Made by a program: the position numbers and the translations under genes. Positions 51,110 through 61,387 of a stretch of DNA of 64,000 bases are shown one piece after another. The notes beneath the pieces were generated by a model. The model saw only the letters and a program-made list of their open reading frames with translations, searched no databases and had not been told where the DNA came from. The stretch comes from Oligoflexia bacterium (lineage in GTDB: Bacteria; Bdellovibrionota; UBA1018), in NCBI GenBank assembly GCA_014378465.1, contig JACMNQ010000049.1, forward strand, positions 18,679-82,678, written 5' to 3'. Each line of letters opens with the position of its first letter. Within the stretch, counting starts at the first letter, position 1.

Positions 51110-51129
51110 CCTGCCGGGTCCACCATTTT
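51110..51129 (+). repeat. tRNA-Arg 3' end direct repeat (distal candidate att copy)
   Basis: CCTGCCGGGTCCACCATTTT, preceded by GCAGTTCGAAAGTCCT and followed by a hairpin plus T-rich run. Confidence 0.85.
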
Positions 51130-51273
51130 AAAGTAAGAAGAAGCCTGAGTCGAAAGACCTGGGCTCTTTTCTTTTCGGGCCCTGGAGTCGCAGTGCAGTA
51201 CTTCAGGCATCAAAGCCGCCCTCGAGAACCTTGCTCTTTCAAGGTTTGAAAAAAAAGTTCTTCGATTTTTGAG

Positions 51274-52089
51274 TCAATGACTCACGTTGAAAGAAGTGAA
51301 GGTGACCCGAGTCGTGTCGCCGACTGGATTCCCTGTATTGGGTGCTGAATGATAAGCTCCGACCTTGAAATACATGGGGGTTCCAGTCCACGAAGTATCA
51401 GGAGTGAAGTTTCGCGTGACACCGTTCACCGTCGTGGTCAGAGTATTGCCCGAATAAACCAGCGAGTAAGTGATCGTATCGTTGAGTCCGACGTTACCGA
51501 TCAAAGAAGTGCGCTGAGCTATCCCGCTTGTGAGAGTTGTATACAGGGAGAGTGCGATATCCCGCTGAGCCGGACGATAGATTAAAAGGGCAAAGGCGAC
51601 GCTTTGGTTATGGATTTGCCCGATGGTCGCTTCACTTGCATTGACGGCAACCGACTGAACTGAGCAAGAAGCCCCCAGAGTGCCGCCGATGGCGCTATTC
51701 CAATCGTTGTTGGTGTCGGCCCCGAGGCCGGTGTAAATCTCTCTTAACTCCGAGCGTGTATGATCGGAGCCACTGCCCGGCGTAGTGACGGCACCATTGG
51801 AGGGAGCGCTGAACACCAATTTTCCCGCTCCGTCTGCATAAAAGAAATCATCCACGAATTCCGAGGTGAGTTGGGAAGATATAAGAGTCGTTGCCGGAAA
51901 TTGAATGCCCCCTGTTCCTCCCGTTCCACCGAAAGAGTCCACCGGCAAGGTCAGCTTCCAACCCGCAAGACTGAAAAACCGAGAGGGCGGATTACGCACC
52001 GGACCCGAAGATGGGACCTCGCTTTGACCACAGGAATTTAAAACGAATGGCGCCAAGGCTACGATGACGATGCAGAGCGATGATCGCAT
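51274..52089 (-). CDS. Polysaccharide lyase family 7 (alginate lyase-like) lipoprotein
   Basis: Lipobox VLNSC; WKLTLPVDS, RSELREI, QIHNQ, YFKVGAYHS motifs of PL7. Confidence 0.85.
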   Translation of the reverse strand: MRSSLCIVIVALAPFVLNSCGQSEVPSSGPVRNPPSRFFSLAGWKLTLPVDSFGGTGGTGGIQFPATTLISSQLTSEFVDDFFYADGAGKLVFSAPSNGAVTTPGSGSDHTRSELREIYTGLGADTNNDWNSAIGGTLGASCSVQSVAVNASEATIGQIHNQSVAFALLIYRPAQRDIALSLYTTLTSGIAQRTSLIGNVGLNDTITYSLVYSGNTLTTTVNGVTRNFTPDTSWTGTPMYFKVGAYHSAPNTGNPVGDTTRVTFTSFNVSH

Positions 52090-52298
52090 ACTTTATGAGG
52101 ATAACAGGGCTAACAAGGGATAGTAATGATTTTCAGCGAACTGCATTAGAATAGTTGAAATTCCGGTAGAAGTGACTGTTGACTCGGAGAGCAAGTAAAA
52201 CGCTCTGCATTCAATGTTTCCGACAAGCCATGCAGCCGACAGTGAGTTAAAGCGTAAGACGGTTCCTTCAGTTTTTGAAAAGCGGAGGTTTTCTGACT

Positions 52299-54392
52299 AT
52301 GTGCCCTCTAAAAAACTATTTTCAGTTTCTCCTGATTTTTTCTTTGATTTGTGCACGGAGTGCACTGGCAGATGTCACTTCGGAACAACTTACTGTTCTC
52401 CCGGAAGTCGTGGTCTCCGGCCGAGATGAGAGCCTGGTAGGCATTGCAGGTTCAGCGACTGAAGGAACCGTTGGCGCGGCGGAACTTCAGGGGCGCCCGA
52501 TTGCTCGTTCGAGTGAAATTCTTGAGACCGTTCCGGGATTGATCATCACTCAGCATTCAGGGGCAGGTAAAGCCAACCAATACTATCTGAGAGGATTCAA
52601 TCTGGATCACGGCACTGATCTCGCGGGCTATGTCAACGGTGTGCCGATCAATCTTCCTACCCATGCTCACGGTCAGGGTTACCTTGATCTGAACTGGTTG
52701 ATTCCAGAGCTGGTCAAAGGAGTGTCCTATCAAAAAGGCGTATATTATGCGGATCAGGGAGATTTCTCCAACGCAGGGTCTTTGAACGTCGACTCTGTCT
52801 CCACGTTGCCCGAAAATCTTGCAGTCGCGCAAGTCGGGGGCCTTGGTTATGAGAGGGGACTTTTTGCAGGCTCAACTCCGGTGGCTGCAGGAAGTTTACT
52901 TTACGCCTTTGAAGCACAACATGACGATGGGGCCTGGCAGGTCGCCAACAACTACAGAAGATTGAATGGTGTCGTGCGATATGGCCTCGGCGATGACCAG
53001 AAGGGGTTCAGTCTGTCCGCTCAGGGATACCACGGTGCATGGTTCGCCACGGACCAGATCCCTCAGCGAGCGATTGATGCAGGACTCAGCCGTTTCTCCA
53101 CCTTTGATCCTTCGTCAGGCGGCAAGACAGGCCGATACGGCCTCTCTGGAGATTGGCACCGCCGGGATCAGGATTCGGCTTCCAAAGTGGTCGTTTACCT
53201 CACGCAGTACAATCTCGATCTCTACTCGAATTTCACTTATTTTCTCAATCAGGTCACCGGCGATCAGATAGATCAGAAGGACTCACGCGTTTATACTGGA
53301 GTCAGAGCTGAACACACCGTTTACGGTAAACTCTTTGAACGAGACATGGAGAATACGTTCGGACTCCAGGTGCGGCAGGACTGGATCGGCGCGACGCTCA
53401 ATGACACCCAGAACCGCAACCTCGTCTCGCACGTGCGAACCGACCACGTCGCCGAACTCAATGTGTCGCCCTGGTTTCAGCACAAGCTTCAGTGGAGCAG
53501 CTGGTTCCGGACGGTCGAAGGCGTGAGAGGGGATCTTTACGATTTTCATGTGGCCAGCGATATTGCCCCTGATTCCGGCCAAAAGTTCACGGGCACTCTC
53601 AACCCGAAACTTTCCCTCATTTTAGGACCGTGGGACAAGACTGAGTTCTATCTGTCAGGCGGCACTGGTTTCAGAACCAATGATGCACGAGGGATCTTTG
53701 CAGTCGCATCTCCCGTGCAAGGCGAGCCGTCACGTCAGCTCCCGGCCATCGTGCATACGAGAGGTGCTGAGGTGGGAGTTCGATCCAGTCGATTGCCAGG
53801 ATTGAATACGACCCTTTCATTCTGGGTTCTTGGGAGCGAGTCGGATACTTTCTTCAGTGGAGACTCAGGCAGTGTTGTCGACGCGGACCGTGCTGGTCGC
53901 CGGTACGGGGTTGAATGGACGAACTATTTTACCCCCCGTCCCTGGTTGACGTTCGATGCAGATTTCGCGTACTCGACCTCTCGATTCGTGGATGACGATC
54001 CAAAAGGCGTGGGAAAATACATTCCTGAAGCCATCACCAGCGTGATTTCGGGGGCCGTTGCCGTTCACGACGTGCCAGGAGCGGAGCGGGTTTTCGGTGC
54101 CTTGCGAATGCGGCAGTTCGGTCCGCGCCCTCTGATTGAGGACAACAGTCAGAAGTCGGCGCCGTCGACGGTCTTCAATATTGAAGCAGGCTATCATCTG
54201 AGCAAGGCGTGGACTGCATCGCTGCAGGTTTTGAATTTATTCAACTCAAGTTATCGCGAAAATGAGTACTACTATTCCTCACGCCTCAAGGGCGAAGCAG
54301 CAGGCCCGGACGAACAGGGCGGCACCAATGACCATATGGTTCATTCGGGGGAACCCAGGAGCCTTCGTGCGACACTGGTCGCGAAATTCTGA
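52299..54392 (+). CDS. TonB-dependent receptor
   Basis: Signal peptide; plug TSEQLTVLPEVVVSGRDES...ILETVPGLIITQHSGAGKANQYYLRGFNLDHGTDL; barrel ending SLRATLVAKF. Confidence 0.93.
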   Translation: MCPLKNYFQFLLIFSLICARSALADVTSEQLTVLPEVVVSGRDESLVGIAGSATEGTVGAAELQGRPIARSSEILETVPGLIITQHSGAGKANQYYLRGFNLDHGTDLAGYVNGVPINLPTHAHGQGYLDLNWLIPELVKGVSYQKGVYYADQGDFSNAGSLNVDSVSTLPENLAVAQVGGLGYERGLFAGSTPVAAGSLLYAFEAQHDDGAWQVANNYRRLNGVVRYGLGDDQKGFSLSAQGYHGAWFATDQIPQRAIDAGLSRFSTFDPSSGGKTGRYGLSGDWHRRDQDSASKVVVYLTQYNLDLYSNFTYFLNQVTGDQIDQKDSRVYTGVRAEHTVYGKLFERDMENTFGLQVRQDWIGATLNDTQNRNLVSHVRTDHVAELNVSPWFQHKLQWSSWFRTVEGVRGDLYDFHVASDIAPDSGQKFTGTLNPKLSLILGPWDKTEFYLSGGTGFRTNDARGIFAVASPVQGEPSRQLPAIVHTRGAEVGVRSSRLPGLNTTLSFWVLGSESDTFFSGDSGSVVDADRAGRRYGVEWTNYFTPRPWLTFDADFAYSTSRFVDDDPKGVGKYIPEAITSVISGAVAVHDVPGAERVFGALRMRQFGPRPLIEDNSQKSAPSTVFNIEAGYHLSKAWTASLQVLNLFNSSYRENEYYYSSRLKGEAAGPDEQGGTNDHMVHSGEPRSLRATLVAKF

Positions 54393-54976
54393 TGATGGGG
54401 ATCAAAGGTCTACCCTTCGCCACCAGTGTCCTTCTGCATGGGGTTCTCGCCGCACTACTTTGGATGACACTCAGACCTTTTACAGTTCAAAGGGTGACTC
54501 CCAAGACCGTTTACGCAGAAATCGAAAAAGATCGGCCCCCCGGGGCTCAACCGATGTCAGCGAAAAGACCTCTTCACCAGGTTCGACGACAGAGCCCCGT
54601 CCAAGCCCACGAAAGGGCGTCAAATTCAACGCCGGGTGGACCCGTTGCAACTCCCCTGGGATCTCGACATTCCGAAGGAGATTCAGGACGCACGACCTCG
54701 TTTGCGGCGGAACTGAGAGCGGCTCTGGATCACTGCAAGGAGTACCCGGCTTTGGCCAAAGCGCGCAAGCAATCGGGTAGAGTTGGCGTGGGCTTTACTG
54801 TGAAGAAGAACGGTCAAATCATCAACGCCCACGTCGTCAGTCCCTGCGTCTTCGACAAGCTCAACGAAGCCGCGATTCAGACAGTGACTCGATTGGGAAA
54901 TTTCAAACCAGTTCCTGACTCCGTTTCAATGAATGACTGGAATGTCGTGGTGCCGATTGAGTTCAAGTTGCAGTGA
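54392..54976 (+). CDS. TonB family energy transducer
   Basis: N-terminal TM; Pro/charged linker; C-terminal GRVGVGFTVKKNGQIINAHVVSPC...LNEAAIQTVTRLGNFKPVP. Confidence 0.88.
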   Translation: MMGIKGLPFATSVLLHGVLAALLWMTLRPFTVQRVTPKTVYAEIEKDRPPGAQPMSAKRPLHQVRRQSPVQAHERASNSTPGGPVATPLGSRHSEGDSGRTTSFAAELRAALDHCKEYPALAKARKQSGRVGVGFTVKKNGQIINAHVVSPCVFDKLNEAAIQTVTRLGNFKPVPDSVSMNDWNVVVPIEFKLQ

Positions 54977-55865
54977 TACCGGATCCACCCTCCACAGGCT
55001 GCAGTTCCACATTCTCCACCTGAATGGGGCAACCCAAAATCCGCTCCCCGTGTTCAGCAAACCAGGCAACATCATCCGTCGTGGCATAGCGCCGCGTCCC
55101 TTCAGATTGACCGCGGCTCAAACGGCGATCCATCTCGCCGTGTCTCCGGAGCCAGTCTTCAAGACGATGAGCAATGATTTCACCTTGAGAGATCACTTCA
55201 ATTTCAGGCGGAGTCACTTGTCGGATCAGCGAGTAAAGTAGGGGATAGTGAGTGCAGGCAAGCAGGATACGTTTGGGAACGTCAGGACCCTTGAAGAGCG
55301 GATCCAAATAGTGCCGGACGAAATGCTCCGTCCCGACACCCGAAAGTTCTCCCGCTTCTATGAGAGGCACCCAGAGAGGGCAAGCCTGCTGAATGAGATT
55401 CAGGCCAGGTGCGAGTTTGGCTGCTTCGATCGCGTAGGAGTTCGAAAGCACGGTGCCCCGGGTGGCCAGCACCGCAACCGAGCCTCCCGTGAGATCCGGG
55501 CGCCGATGAGCGGGTAAAGTCGCGGGAGGAATTCCCACCAGTGCTTCAACCGAGGGCCTGATCACGCCCAGGACTCGGCGATCCGGCCAGCGAGCCGGCA
55601 GATCCAGCTGCTGAATGTTTTTCAGAGCCTTTGCTGAAGCCGTATTGCACGCCAGCACTACAAGCTCACAGCCCTGTTCAAAGAGCCACTCCACAGACTC
55701 CCGGGTGAACTTGTGAACGACCTCCATACTGCGCGCGCCATAGGGGCTGCGGGCACTGTCCCCCAGATAGAGGTAATCATACTCGGGCATGCGCTCGAGC
55801 AACGACTTGAAAATGGTGAGCCCGCCAAAGCCTGAATCAAATACGCCAATCATCTTGAGCTCCAT
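54963..55865 (-). CDS. murI: Glutamate racemase
   Basis: IGVFDSGFGGLTIFKSL, LACNTASAKAL, LACTHYPLL. Confidence 0.95.
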   Translation of the reverse strand: MELKMIGVFDSGFGGLTIFKSLLERMPEYDYLYLGDSARSPYGARSMEVVHKFTRESVEWLFEQGCELVVLACNTASAKALKNIQQLDLPARWPDRRVLGVIRPSVEALVGIPPATLPAHRRPDLTGGSVAVLATRGTVLSNSYAIEAAKLAPGLNLIQQACPLWVPLIEAGELSGVGTEHFVRHYLDPLFKGPDVPKRILLACTHYPLLYSLIRQVTPPEIEVISQGEIIAHRLEDWLRRHGEMDRRLSRGQSEGTRRYATTDDVAWFAEHGERILGCPIQVENVELQPVEGGSGITAT

Positions 55866-55901
55866 CGTAAATGGAAATCACAGCTTCACTCCACATCAAT
55901 C

Positions 55902-56112
55902 TCAGCAAGACCGATTTATTTCCGCTCGTGCTTCGCGTGTCAGGTGGCTGTCGAAATACTTCTCGGATTCGATGTCGCTTCCCGGCGGAACACTGGTGTT
56001 CACGATCCTCAAGCCAGTCGAGGATGATCAGCAGTCTTTTTCGCGCGGAGTTACAGTTAAATGTGGCAATCTTCAGGATTCCAGAATTCGTACGGCGCAG
56101 CCCCGTGATCAT
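55902..56112 (-). pseudogene. Exonuclease III (Xth) remnant
   Basis: Minus strand LKIATFNCNSARKRLLIILDWLE (Xth N-terminus) then, in a shifted frame, LRIVNTSVPPGSDIESEKYF (Xth interior); middle and C-terminus missing. Confidence 0.65.
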
Positions 56113-56176
56113 CCGCCTTCAATCGGGAAGCGACCGACAGCGGGATCACAGTCCAGTGCCGGTCACTTTCTCATGA

Positions 56177-56632
56177 TCAGTATCTCGACTTCATCGCCTG
56201 TGCGATGTCTTCAGCCTTGGCGGACATCGTGATCTGGAAGTCTTTACCGGGAACTTTACCTTCGGCAATGAGCTCGGCGCCGAGTTCATCGGCATACGCC
56301 TGCTGTTCCGCCTTTGAAGTGCAGACCATCATGTCGGCATCACCGTTGGTGTGTTCGACCATCAGAAGCCAGCCGAGGGTCACAGGCGACTTCTTGCCGG
56401 CGCTCTTGGCAACAGCCTTCTTCGCCGGGGCAGCTTTTTTAGCCACTTTTTTAGAAGCGGTTTTTTTTGCAGAAGCTTTGGCAGCTTTCTTGGGAGCCGT
56501 TTTCATGGCAGGAGCCTTTTTTACTGCCGTTTTCTTTGTTGCCGTTTTCTTTGCGACGATTTTTTTTGCGGTGGCTTTTTTGGCTGGTTTCTTTTTCACA
56601 AGGGGTCCTTCCGGGGTTCGGTTCATGGGCAC
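56177..56632 (-). CDS. Histone H1-like Lys/Ala-rich protein with C-terminal globular domain
   Basis: KKPAKKATAKKIVAKKTATKKTAVKKAP... repeats, then SPVTLGWLLMVEHTNGDADMMVC.... Confidence 0.75.
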   Translation of the reverse strand: MPMNRTPEGPLVKKKPAKKATAKKIVAKKTATKKTAVKKAPAMKTAPKKAAKASAKKTASKKVAKKAAPAKKAVAKSAGKKSPVTLGWLLMVEHTNGDADMMVCTSKAEQQAYADELGAELIAEGKVPGKDFQITMSAKAEDIAQAMKSRY

Positions 56633-56733
56633 TTCTGATTGATTTTGATCAGGATGCCCACGGTTTAACCATCTTGAGGCAGAGTGTCAACACCGAGGTC
56701 GTGTCTCAGTCAAATCGCGCCGGAATCCGCTCT

Positions 56734-57231
56734 TCATCCTCGGGCAGCGAGCAAACGTTCGTCATCCTGACGTTGGATCAGATCTGACCGGATGACGTCA
56801 GAAGTCTTTGCGAGAGTATCTCGAAAACCTGCATAGGCACCCAGTGCTGCGAATGCACCATGAGTGGAAACCTCGGCGCCGAACAGGGGCCAGTAGCCAA
56901 ACAGGGTTTGAGTCCTTGGAATCGCTCCCAGAATCGCCAGAGGTGCCATCGAGAATGCGACCGTTCGCGCATAGACGAGAGCAGGAGTTTCACTTTCCGA
57001 TCGCGACGCAAGTATTCCCGCTGCTCCGAAAAGGACGAGCGCAGCCTTGTTGAAAATATTCAACGGAAAGATTCCCAGAAACTGACCGTAACTCGCGTCA
57101 ACTTTCAAAGGAGGTAGTTCCGCTTCCTCTGCAGTTCGCGAAAGGGCAGGAATGAACGCCGCCAGGCCAAGCGCGAGCATCGTACTTCCACCGATTTGTG
57201 CAAAGCGTTTTGGAGACATGGTTTGACTCAC
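56734..57231 (-). CDS. DUF4383-like membrane protein
   Basis: 165 aa, about four TM; PLNIFNKAALVLFGAAGILASRS and FGYWPLFGAEVSTHGAFAALGAYAGF. Confidence 0.65.
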   Translation of the reverse strand: MSQTMSPKRFAQIGGSTMLALGLAAFIPALSRTAEEAELPPLKVDASYGQFLGIFPLNIFNKAALVLFGAAGILASRSESETPALVYARTVAFSMAPLAILGAIPRTQTLFGYWPLFGAEVSTHGAFAALGAYAGFRDTLAKTSDVIRSDLIQRQDDERLLAARG

Positions 57232-57571
57232 TTTCAGTTCATGCAGGGATCGCCCATTCCAGTGTGCAAATCAGAAACCACTCAGAATCGACGAGAACGA
57301 GGGCGATTGAAGGCTCACCCTCTGGGTGAAGAGAAATGCCAGTGTGCAGTGATCATCGCGATGTCACAAGCTGATTTGCCGGTCGCTTTTGAGATTGCTC
57401 CCGGTGCTCTTTGACGAAGTGCTCCTTTTTGACCATCCCCTGCAGAGGGGACCTGTCACGCACTTTCGGGAGAGAGTGCGTGACAGGCGTTCAGCCGCTG
57501 GCCTGAGTCTGTCAGAAAAATGCCGGCTTCACTCCATCAAGTTTGCAGCCTGAACAGTCGATGAGTCCAGA

Positions 57572-60286
57572 ATGGCAACAAGCTCCGCATCTTTCAGATC
57601 ATTTTATCGACATTCTGTCGGTTCCGAGCTGGCCCTGAAACTCAAATCAGGGGTGCTGTCCCATTTCGCTTTGATCTTTCTCGTTTTGATTTTAACTCCT
57701 CTCGCCCATGAGCATGGCAGAGTGGCCATTCCACTTGCGGCCGGAATCGTGTTTCTCAATCTGCTCAGACTCAGGCTGGTGCGCAGTTACCGTGCTGCAA
57801 ATTCTCAGGCCTGGCACTTTCAGTTCAGCTTTCTCCTCTGCAGTGTCGCCTCACTCTGGGGTGCTCTCAGCTTCTTCACACTGAATCACTATCCAGTCGA
57901 AAGCTTTCCGGTTCTGACCCTTCTGATCGTGATTTCAGCAAGTGCGACGAGTGCGAACGTCGCTTTGGGCTGCAGTCCCCGCAACGCGCGGGCCTATTCC
58001 GGCATTCTATTGGGCTCGACTATTCTGGGACTCATCCTGCTGGGAACTCATGAAACCCGAACCATCGCTCTTCTCACTGCCTGCGCCCTCACGTACACCT
58101 GGACGCAGTCCCTGATCCAGGCTCGAGACTTCAAGGTCGCACGAATGAATGATTTCGAATTGAACTCCTCTCGGATCGAGAGAGAAGCGCAGCGCCGACT
58201 TCTCGAAGAAGTCCTCGATGGACTGGAAGACTCCGTTGTTCTGAAAGACCTTCAGGGAAAGTACCTGATGGTCAATCGCGCGACGAAACGCATGACCGGA
58301 TTTTCTCAGGAAATCATCGGAAAGCACGTTCGCGATTTCGCGCCAGGTCCGGTTGCCGAGAAAGTGGAACGAATGGACCGTGTCGTAGTGGAGAGTGGAC
58401 AGTCCACTTCTGACGAAGTCACGCTCCAGACTCAGAATGGTGAGCTTCACCTGCTTCGATCCATCTATCCCCATAGGGATGCAGGTGGAAAGATCACGGG
58501 GATCGTCGGCGTCAATCGGGACATCACGCAAATGAAGACTTCTCAGTCACAGATGGCAGCCGAAAGTCGACGACTGGTCGCCATCATCGAGACCCAGCGT
58601 GAAATCGCCTCAACAGGGCTGGATGTTGCGCGCGTCAATCACGCGATCGTCGAAAGGGTCAGGGATCTGACTCACTCGGACGGTGCGATCATTGAACAGG
58701 TGGATGGAGACGAGCTCTATTACAGGGACGCGAGCGGTCCCGTTGCCAAGTTGATCGGTTTGCGGCTCAAAATCCAGGGAAGCTTTTCCGGTCTCTGTCT
58801 GAAATTGGAAGAAACTTTGATCTGCGGAGACACCGAGGCAGATCCTCGAGTCAATCAGGAGGCCTGCCGAAAGACCAATATCCGATCCATGATCGTGGTT
58901 CCTCTGAAACATCAGGGAAAGACTTTCGGAGTGCTCAAGTCCTACTCCTCCAGAGCCAACGCGTTTTCCGAGGCTGAAGTCAGCACGCTTCGGCTCATGG
59001 CAGGCCTGCTCTCCGTATCGATGGGTCAGGCCGCGGACTTTGAAGCAAAAAAGGAAACCATCGAAGCCCTGCTGAACGCCGAAAAAAATCTGATCATCGC
59101 TCGTGAGCAGGCCGAGCAATCAGCCAGAATCAAGTCAGAGTTCCTGGCCAACATGTCGCATGAGATCAGAACACCGATCAACGGAGTCATCGGCATGGCC
59201 GGATTGATCCTGGACACGCGATTGGATCAGGAACAACAAAGTTATGCCAACACCATTCGAAGCTCCGCGGATGCACTCCTCAGTCTCGTGAATGATATCC
59301 TGGATTTTTCAAAGGTCGAAGCGGGCAAGATTGAGCTGGAGATCATTGATTTTGATTTGGGACTTCTGATTCAGGATATCGAAAAGACACTCAGTTTCGC
59401 GGCCAACGGCAAGGGCCTGAGGCTCATGCAGTCCGTGTCACCCGAGATGCGCTCAAAATTTCTGCGTGGAGATCCGACGCGCATTCGACAGATTCTCACC
59501 AACCTCGTGAACAATGCGATCAAGTTCACTCAGAGTGGCAGTGTCACCCTTGCAGTCACGTGGGATTCCGACATCGGCGGATCCCAGGGCGTGAGATTCG
59601 AAGTCACGGACACCGGCATCGGAATCAGTCTGAAGCATCAGAACAAACTCTTCACTCCCTTCACCCAGGCTGACTCCTCCACCACGCGTCGCTTCGGAGG
59701 AACAGGTCTTGGCCTCTCCATCTGCAAACAGCTCGTGACCGTTTTGGGTGGGACCATCGGGGTCAGAAGCTCTGAAGGACTGGGCACCACCTTCTGGTTC
59801 GTGCTTCCGCTTGAAGCAGGCACCGCACCTCAGCCGGTCTCAACATTGAGTTCCAACCCCGCGGCGTCGCTGCGCCACCTGAGGAATCGTCCAGTGAGGA
59901 TTCTGCTTGCCGAAGACAATTCGGTGAACCAGCTGATCGCCGTCAAGATGCTGGAGAAGTACGGCTTTCGCGTCGATGCAGTGGCAAACGGGAAGGAAGC
60001 GGTAGACGCTCTCATGACCGTCCCTTATGACCTCGTCCTGATGGATTGTCAGATGCCTGAGATGGATGGCTACGAAGCCACCCGGACCATTCGAAATTCG
60101 GGGGCACCTTCCGTCGGCTCGATTCCGACCATCGCCATGACGGCGAATGCGATGATCGGCGACCGCGAAAAATGTATGGCGGCCGGAATGTCTGATTATG
60201 TTTCCAAGCCCGTCAAAGCCGCCGAACTTGTCGCAGCAATTGAGCGAAATCTTCAGAGCGCGCCCATCCCGCCAATTGTCGCCTGA
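57572..60286 (+). CDS. Hybrid sensor histidine kinase (TM-PAS-GAF-HisKA-HATPase-REC)
   Basis: [60 protein letters not shown]. Confidence 0.95.
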   Translation: MATSSASFRSFYRHSVGSELALKLKSGVLSHFALIFLVLILTPLAHEHGRVAIPLAAGIVFLNLLRLRLVRSYRAANSQAWHFQFSFLLCSVASLWGALSFFTLNHYPVESFPVLTLLIVISASATSANVALGCSPRNARAYSGILLGSTILGLILLGTHETRTIALLTACALTYTWTQSLIQARDFKVARMNDFELNSSRIEREAQRRLLEEVLDGLEDSVVLKDLQGKYLMVNRATKRMTGFSQEIIGKHVRDFAPGPVAEKVERMDRVVVESGQSTSDEVTLQTQNGELHLLRSIYPHRDAGGKITGIVGVNRDITQMKTSQSQMAAESRRLVAIIETQREIASTGLDVARVNHAIVERVRDLTHSDGAIIEQVDGDELYYRDASGPVAKLIGLRLKIQGSFSGLCLKLEETLICGDTEADPRVNQEACRKTNIRSMIVVPLKHQGKTFGVLKSYSSRANAFSEAEVSTLRLMAGLLSVSMGQAADFEAKKETIEALLNAEKNLIIAREQAEQSARIKSEFLANMSHEIRTPINGVIGMAGLILDTRLDQEQQSYANTIRSSADALLSLVNDILDFSKVEAGKIELEIIDFDLGLLIQDIEKTLSFAANGKGLRLMQSVSPEMRSKFLRGDPTRIRQILTNLVNNAIKFTQSGSVTLAVTWDSDIGGSQGVRFEVTDTGIGISLKHQNKLFTPFTQADSSTTRRFGGTGLGLSICKQLVTVLGGTIGVRSSEGLGTTFWFVLPLEAGTAPQPVSTLSSNPAASLRHLRNRPVRILLAEDNSVNQLIAVKMLEKYGFRVDAVANGKEAVDALMTVPYDLVLMDCQMPEMDGYEATRTIRNSGAPSVGSIPTIAMTANAMIGDREKCMAAGMSDYVSKPVKAAELVAAIERNLQSAPIPPIVA

Positions 60287-60326
60287 AGTGGACTTCCTGT
60301 TTCAATGAGCCCTGCTCGAGCCGCCG

Positions 60327-61025
60327 TCAGGCGAGGTCAAAAAGGAGCACTTCAGTGTTTTCGCGAGCCACGAAATTGAGAGCTCCCGTTTCACTGATCG
60401 CTGCACCATCTCCTGCCATCAGGCTTTCTCCGTTCAGGTCCAGAGCGCCTTTGATGACCTGAACCCAGGCGTGCCGACCCGGAGCCAGCTGATGATCCAC
60501 TTCCTTGCCTTCATCGAGAAGTCCGGAATACAATTTCGCATTCTGATGAATCGTGACGGAGCCGTCCTCTCCCGTCGGTGAAACGATGAGTTTGAGCCGA
60601 TTTTTCTTCTCTTCGGCCGTGAATTTCTTCTCTTCATAGCTGGGTTGATCTCCTTCCTTTGCCGGGGTGATCCAGATCTGAAGCAGGTGCAGGGGCTTGT
60701 CCTTCGAATGATTGAATTCACTGTGCTGGACGCCTTTGCCCGCGCTCATGCGCTGGATATCGCCCGGCCGGATGACGGAGCCCGTGCCCATGCTGTCCTT
60801 GTGCTCAAGCTCACCTTCGACCATGTAGGTGATGATTTCCATATCGCGGTGGCCATGCTTTCCGAAGCCCTGTCCGGGCTGAACCCGGTCATCGTTGATC
60901 ACGAGCAGATCGCGGAAGCCGTTGAATTTCGGGTCATGGTAATTGGCGAAGGAAAACGTATGGTAGCTCTCGAGCCAGCCGTGCTGCGCATGTCCTCGAT
61001 CATTTGATCTTCTGATGTTGATCAT
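60327..61025 (-). CDS. Pirin family protein
   Basis: RSNDRGHAQHGWLESYHTFSFANYHDPKFNGFRDLLVINDDRVQPGQGFGKHGHRDMEI. Confidence 0.94.
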   Translation of the reverse strand: MINIRRSNDRGHAQHGWLESYHTFSFANYHDPKFNGFRDLLVINDDRVQPGQGFGKHGHRDMEIITYMVEGELEHKDSMGTGSVIRPGDIQRMSAGKGVQHSEFNHSKDKPLHLLQIWITPAKEGDQPSYEEKKFTAEEKKNRLKLIVSPTGEDGSVTIHQNAKLYSGLLDEGKEVDHQLAPGRHAWVQVIKGALDLNGESLMAGDGAAISETGALNFVARENTEVLLFDLA

Positions 61026-61387
61026 TTGTTCTGTCTCCTTGAAGGGGGTGTTCTGATTCCTTGAAACTGCGCCCAGATTCAATTTTCCATAAGATAACAA
61101 TACGCGAACATTTTTCCTAAAAATTGGATAATTTTCAAATAATTGATCTTGATGATATTTTGTTACTTTTCAGAGTGATGCAGGTGGGCCGTTTCAGCGA
61201 GGGTTGACCACTCGAAGTCTCAAGATCACTCGGAATCTCACGCGCGGTCTTGAGTTTACAGGTTACGTTCAGCGCACAGGTCAGGATAGCGTGAAAAGCG
61301 AAAAAAACGAGCCTGTTGCCATTGATCAATGGTTTGGCCCCCAGAATATTTATGTCGGAGGAATAATCGCCGTCATCAAGCTACCTG

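Noticed and set aside
47310-51129. Idea that the array is an integron with attC cassettes
   Set aside because: The repeats match the tRNA 3' end rather than attC-like imperfect inverted repeats, and no integron integrase is visible.
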